Source of the DNA: Silvibacterium acidisoli
GTDB taxonomy: Bacteria > Acidobacteriota > Terriglobia > Terriglobales > Acidobacteriaceae
Direction of reading: 5' to 3'
Length of the DNA: 64,000 nucleotides
NCBI GenBank assembly: GCA_022870745.1
Contig: CP085323.1
Span: 4,154,001-4,218,000 of the forward strand
Below are positions 60,799 to 64,000 of the stretch, one piece after another (within the stretch, counting starts at the first letter, position 1; every line of letters starts with the position of its first letter). The position numbers and the translations under genes are program-made. Under the pieces are notes generated by a model. That model did not search any database. It saw only the letters and a list, made by a program, of their open reading frames with translations, and was not told where the DNA came from.

Positions 60799-62285
60799 TC
60801 GGTCTCCCATCGTTTGGCGCGTTCCACTGCGTTCTGCCAGCGCTCGCGGGAGGCCTTGACGCTGGCACGGGCCATCTCGGGCTCGAAGCGTTGTTCGGGC
60901 TCGCGCAGTTTTACGATCTCTGCGGGACTCTCCCAGAAGCCGGTCGCGAGACCGGCCAGATAGGCCGCCCCCAAGGCGGTGGTTTCGATGACGCTCGGGC
61001 GAAGTACAGGGATACCGAGCAGTCCGGCCTGAAAGTGCATAAGAAGGTCATTGGCCGCCGCGCCGCCGTCGACGCGCAATTCGCTGGCTTCGCCCCCGGT
61101 GTCTTCATCCATGGCGGAGAGTGCGTCAGCGACCTGGAAGGCGATGCTTTCAAGGGCGGCCCGGGCGATGTGTCCGGGTTGGGTGCTGCGGCGCAGCCCG
61201 ATAAGCAGTCCGGCGGCATGGGGATCCCAGTGCGGCGCTCCGAGGCCGACAAAGGCGGGTACGAAGACGACGCCGTCGGTATCCGTGACACTGGCGGCCA
61301 GAGACTCCACTTCAGATGACGTGCGGATCAGTCGCAGGTTGTCGCGCAGCCACTGCACCACCGCACCCCCGATGAAGATGCTGCCTTCGAGAGCATACTC
61401 GCGCTTGCGCTCTGTGCTGCAGATAAGGGTGGTGACCAGTCTCTTTTTCGAGAGCAGAAATTTTTCGCCTATGTTCTGCAGCAGGAAGCAGCCGGTGCCG
61501 TAGGTGTTTTTTGCCTGTCCCGGGGTGAGGCAGAGCTGGCCGAAGAGCGCGGCCTGCTGGTCACCCGCGATCCCTGCGATTTCAACCGACCCCAGGCCGA
61601 GCGTGGTGGTGACGCCTCCGAGCTTTTCGCTCGACCAGACGACTTCAGGCATCATGCTCTCCGGGATGTCGAGCAGCCTGAGAAGATCGGTATCCCATCG
61701 GCCTTCCACGATGTTGTAGAGCAGGGTGCGTGAGGCGTTGGTCTGGTCGGTGACATGGCGGCTGCCGCTGGTCAGATTCCAGACCAGCCAACTGTCGACG
61801 GTTCCGAAGGCCAGCTTGCCGGCTTCGGCGCGCTGTCGTGCTCCGGGCACATTGTCGAGGATCCAGGCGATCTTCGTGCCTGAGAAATAAGGATCGATGA
61901 GCAGCCCGGTCTTTTCGCGGATGCTCCGCTCGGCACCCTCCCGATTCAGCCGGTCGCAAAGGGAAGCGGTGCGGCGGTCCTGCCAGACGATGGCGTTATA
62001 AACCGGCTTGCCGGTCTCGCGGTCCCAGACAATGGTCGTTTCACGCTGGTTGGTAATGCCGATGGCTGCGATATCGCGAGGCCGGAGCTGGGCGCGGCCC
62101 AATACCTCGATCGCGCAACCGAGCTGCGAAGTCAGGATGTCGAAGGGGTCGTGCTCCACCCAGCCCGGTTTGGGATAAATCTGCCGGAATTCCTGGCGGG
62201 CTTCCGCATGAACCTTACCGTCATGGGTGAAGAGGATGGCCCGCGAGCTGGTGGTTCCCTGGTCAAGCGCGAGGATGAAGGACAT
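60795..62285 (-). CDS. glpK: Glycerol kinase
   Basis: 496 residues of the FGGY family. It phosphorylates glycerol with ATP. Hallmarks are [17 protein letters not shown] at the start, [20 protein letters not shown] near residue 75 and [20 protein letters not shown] near 240. [15 protein letters not shown] near 260 and [11 protein letters not shown] near 345 belong to the C-terminal ATP-binding half. Length is normal. It is the first gene of the leftward glpK-glpD-glpF operon, which forms a compact glycerol catabolic unit. No regulator gene (glpR) adjoins. Confidence 0.97.
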   Translation of the reverse strand: MSFILALDQGTTSSRAILFTHDGKVHAEARQEFRQIYPKPGWVEHDPFDILTSQLGCAIEVLGRAQLRPRDIAAIGITNQRETTIVWDRETGKPVYNAIVWQDRRTASLCDRLNREGAERSIREKTGLLIDPYFSGTKIAWILDNVPGARQRAEAGKLAFGTVDSWLVWNLTSGSRHVTDQTNASRTLLYNIVEGRWDTDLLRLLDIPESMMPEVVWSSEKLGGVTTTLGLGSVEIAGIAGDQQAALFGQLCLTPGQAKNTYGTGCFLLQNIGEKFLLSKKRLVTTLICSTERKREYALEGSIFIGGAVVQWLRDNLRLIRTSSEVESLAASVTDTDGVVFVPAFVGLGAPHWDPHAAGLLIGLRRSTQPGHIARAALESIAFQVADALSAMDEDTGGEASELRVDGGAAANDLLMHFQAGLLGIPVLRPSVIETTALGAAYLAGLATGFWESPAEIVKLREPEQRFEPEMARASVKASRERWQNAVERAKRWETE

Positions 62286-62653
62286 GAGTAGCTGTCTTAC
62301 ATATTTGCAATGGAGATGGCAAGTGGCCCACAGGATTTAGGAGGCAGGCAGATTTCCAGACATCTATATAGCGCGGGTCTCCCATCTAAAACCCGCATGT
62401 TGTCTCGCAGGGTGAGCTACAGTTTTTGGAATGATAACCTTATGGTGTTGTTACGAAACAATCTGAACCGCTCATCCGTCCAACTGCAAAAGGCCATCCG
62501 ACTGGTATAGCTGACGCAGGTTGATGCCAACGCTGAATCCCTGTCCTGAGCCGAGCAGGCACCGCCTGACCGGACAAGATATTTTAAATTTTGTGAATTG
62601 GCGCCGCGAAAGCGCGTCTTTACTAAAGCCTTCTGACGGTGCAAGACGACACA
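62286..62653. promoter_or_regulatory. Divergent promoter region of glp operon and RND adaptor
   Basis: 368 bp without a gene between glpK and the efflux adaptor. A GCGGGT...ACCCGC dyad lies near 62373-62395, and an AT-rich tract (ATATTTTAAATTTTGTGAAT) at about 62579-62598 is a good candidate for the adaptor promoter. I could not assign -35/-10 boxes with certainty. Confidence 0.45.
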
Positions 62654-63913
62654 ATGGAACAGAAACCGCCCGGTACACCCGTCCCCCCCGATCATCAACT
62701 GCCTTCCTCTGTGGAAGCGCCTCCACCACCAAAGAAAAAGAGCCGGCAGTGGCTATGGATTGTTCTCCTGCTGGGTTTCGCTTTGATCCTCGTTCTGGTG
62801 CTGCGTCACCATGGCGACTCGGAGAAACAGGCCGGCGGCAAGCAGGGCGGTGGCGGCAGGGGGCACGGCTTCCAGGGGCCGGTCACGCTGACTACAACGA
62901 CCGCGAAAAAAGGCGATATCGGCGTTTATCTGGATGCCATCGGAACGGTCACGCCTGTCTATACCACCACGCTCTACAACCAGGTGACTGGCGTTATCAC
63001 GAAGGTCTATTACCGTGAAGGTCAGTCGGTGCGGAAGGGCGATCCGCTGGTGGAGATCGATCCCCGGCAGTATGCTGCGCAGGTAGACGTCGCGGCGGGA
63101 ACGCTCGAGCGCGACCAGGGCGTGCTGGCACAGGCGCAGATGGACCTTGAGCGCTACCAGGCTGCGTGGGCGAAGAACGCGATTCCCAAGCAGACGCTTG
63201 ACGACCAGGAAAAGCTCGTTCTGCAGGACCAGGGACTGGTGAAATCCGACCAGGGCACGCTCGAATACGACAAAGTGCAGCTGAGCTATACGCACATTGT
63301 TTCGCCGATCAACGGCAAGGTGGGCCTGCGTCTGGTTGACCCGGGCAACCTGGTGCAGTCGAGCGGTTCGACAGCTCTTGCCGTGGTTACTCAGATGAAT
63401 CCCATCACCGTGGTCTTCACCATCGCGCAGGATCATCTCAGCGACATCATTTCGCACATGCGCGGGACGGCGTTGACCGTCGATGCCTACGACCGGTCGC
63501 AGGAGAAGAAGCTCTCAACGGGCAAGCTGCTGGCTCTCGATAACCAGGTGGATACGACCACGGGCACCATCAAGTTGCGCGCGCAGTTCGACAACAGTAA
63601 AGAAGTCCTTTACCCGAACGAGTTCGTAAACACGCGCCTGCTGGTCGAAACCCAGCACAACATGACGCTGATTCCGTCGAATATCGTGCAGCACAACGGC
63701 GATGTGGCCTTCGTGTACGTGATCAAGGACGGCGTGGCCAAGATGCAGAAGGTCACCGAGGGCACGACGGACGCGGGACAGACAGCCGTGGAAGGCGTCG
63801 AGCCCGGCGATGTATTGGCTTCGAGCAGCTACGAGAAGCTGCAGGATGGCTCGAAGGTAGTCATCTCGAAGAAGCCTGTTCCCAAGAGCACAAGTGAGAG
63901 CGACGCACCGTGA
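62654..63913 (+). CDS. RND efflux periplasmic adaptor (MdtA/AcrA-like)
   Basis: 419 residues from ATG 62654. A Pro-rich cytosolic start is followed by a membrane anchor (QWLWIVLLLGFALILVLVL) and a Gly/Lys-rich linker. A biotinyl-lipoyl-like half (VITKVYYREGQSVRKGDPLV near 115) flanks a coiled-coil hairpin (AGTLERDQGVLAQAQMDLER) and returns at YTHIVSPINGKVGLRLVDPG. A barrel domain (ITVVFTIAQDHLSDI) and a membrane-proximal domain follow. It links an RND pump to an outer-membrane channel for drug or metal export. The stop overlaps the pump gene start by four bases. Confidence 0.95.
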   Translation: MEQKPPGTPVPPDHQLPSSVEAPPPPKKKSRQWLWIVLLLGFALILVLVLRHHGDSEKQAGGKQGGGGRGHGFQGPVTLTTTTAKKGDIGVYLDAIGTVTPVYTTTLYNQVTGVITKVYYREGQSVRKGDPLVEIDPRQYAAQVDVAAGTLERDQGVLAQAQMDLERYQAAWAKNAIPKQTLDDQEKLVLQDQGLVKSDQGTLEYDKVQLSYTHIVSPINGKVGLRLVDPGNLVQSSGSTALAVVTQMNPITVVFTIAQDHLSDIISHMRGTALTVDAYDRSQEKKLSTGKLLALDNQVDTTTGTIKLRAQFDNSKEVLYPNEFVNTRLLVETQHNMTLIPSNIVQHNGDVAFVYVIKDGVAKMQKVTEGTTDAGQTAVEGVEPGDVLASSSYEKLQDGSKVVISKKPVPKSTSESDAP

Positions 63914-64000
63914 GTCCGTCGCGCCCATTTATTCTGCGGCCGGTGGCAACCTCGTTGCTGATGGCCGCGATCCTGCTTGCCGGTCTGGTTGCCTTCACGC
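63910..64000 (+). CDS. RND efflux pump permease (start only)
   Basis: GTG 63910 overlaps the adaptor stop (GTGA) and opens a frame reading MSPSRPFILRPVATSLLMAA before the window ends. The RPVATSLLMAAILLAG segment is the first membrane helix of AcrB/MdtB-type pumps. Only about 30 residues are present, so substrate and integrity cannot be judged. Confidence 0.9.
   Translation, partial: MSPSRPFILRPVATSLLMAAILLAGLVAFT

Overview
The window is about 60% GC, densely coded on both strands, and looks like the chromosome of a soil-type acidobacterium (class Terriglobia/Acidobacteriia). The evidence is two large Oar-type outer-membrane receptors with an N-terminal carboxypeptidase-like regulatory domain, a duplicated orphan macrolide-exporter-type permease (ADOP), many Tat or Sec signal peptides, and numerous small secreted proteins with no obvious relatives. 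This placement is inferred from gene content; no rRNA gene is present. I saw no tRNA, rRNA, insertion sequence, prophage or CRISPR array.

Layout. 1-9.5 kb: copper and periplasmic functions. It holds the 3' end of a multicopper oxidase, cutC, a Tat-exported GH1 beta-glucosidase, an MFS transporter, a NIPSNAP protein, and a leftward unit of a Cys/Met-rich secreted protein, a second multicopper oxidase and a TolC-type channel. 9.5-12.5 kb: a leftward four-gene operon for a ribosomally made, radical-SAM-modified peptide of the GrrA/GrrM (three-residue cyclophane) type. Its precursor has ten W-x-N triads, and two secreted proteins of unknown function follow it. 12.8-15 kb: an orphan NarL-type response regulator, a duplicated-domain secreted protein and a DUF4239-like membrane protein. 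15-22 kb: a probable conflict/defence island, with a TIR-domain protein overlapping a 1422-residue STAND NTPase that has a membrane segment and TPR-like repeats, divergent from a patatin phospholipase.

22-25.7 kb: a ForCE-like formate dehydrogenase pair. 25.7-32 kb: gamma-glutamyltransferase, then a Fur-family regulator, MerC, a Cys/His-rich secreted protein and an Oar receptor, likely one metal-responsive locus. 32-42 kb: housekeeping genes (enolase, phosphoglycerate mutase, argJ, ABC ATPase), a Wzi-like outer-membrane protein and a degenerate E1-alpha-like protein. 42.2-43 kb: a 26-residue metallothionein-like peptide directly followed by an ECF sigma factor with a cysteine-rich tail. 43-51 kb: the ADOP permease, a second Oar receptor, a YdeI-like protein and a Phd/VapC toxin-antitoxin pair with a perfect palindromic operator. 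51-58.5 kb: thiG, moaA, small zinc-ribbon proteins, an S41 protease, an omega-like protein, an ankyrin protein and a DHFR-like reductase. 58.5-62.3 kb: an overlapping glpK-glpD-glpF operon. 62.6-64 kb: an RND efflux adaptor and the start of its pump.

The most promising undescribed biology is the Grr-type peptide operon with its two secreted companions, the TIR/STAND/patatin island, and the tiny cysteine peptide coupled to a Cys-tailed sigma factor. Function calls rest on motif recognition by eye; no database search was run.
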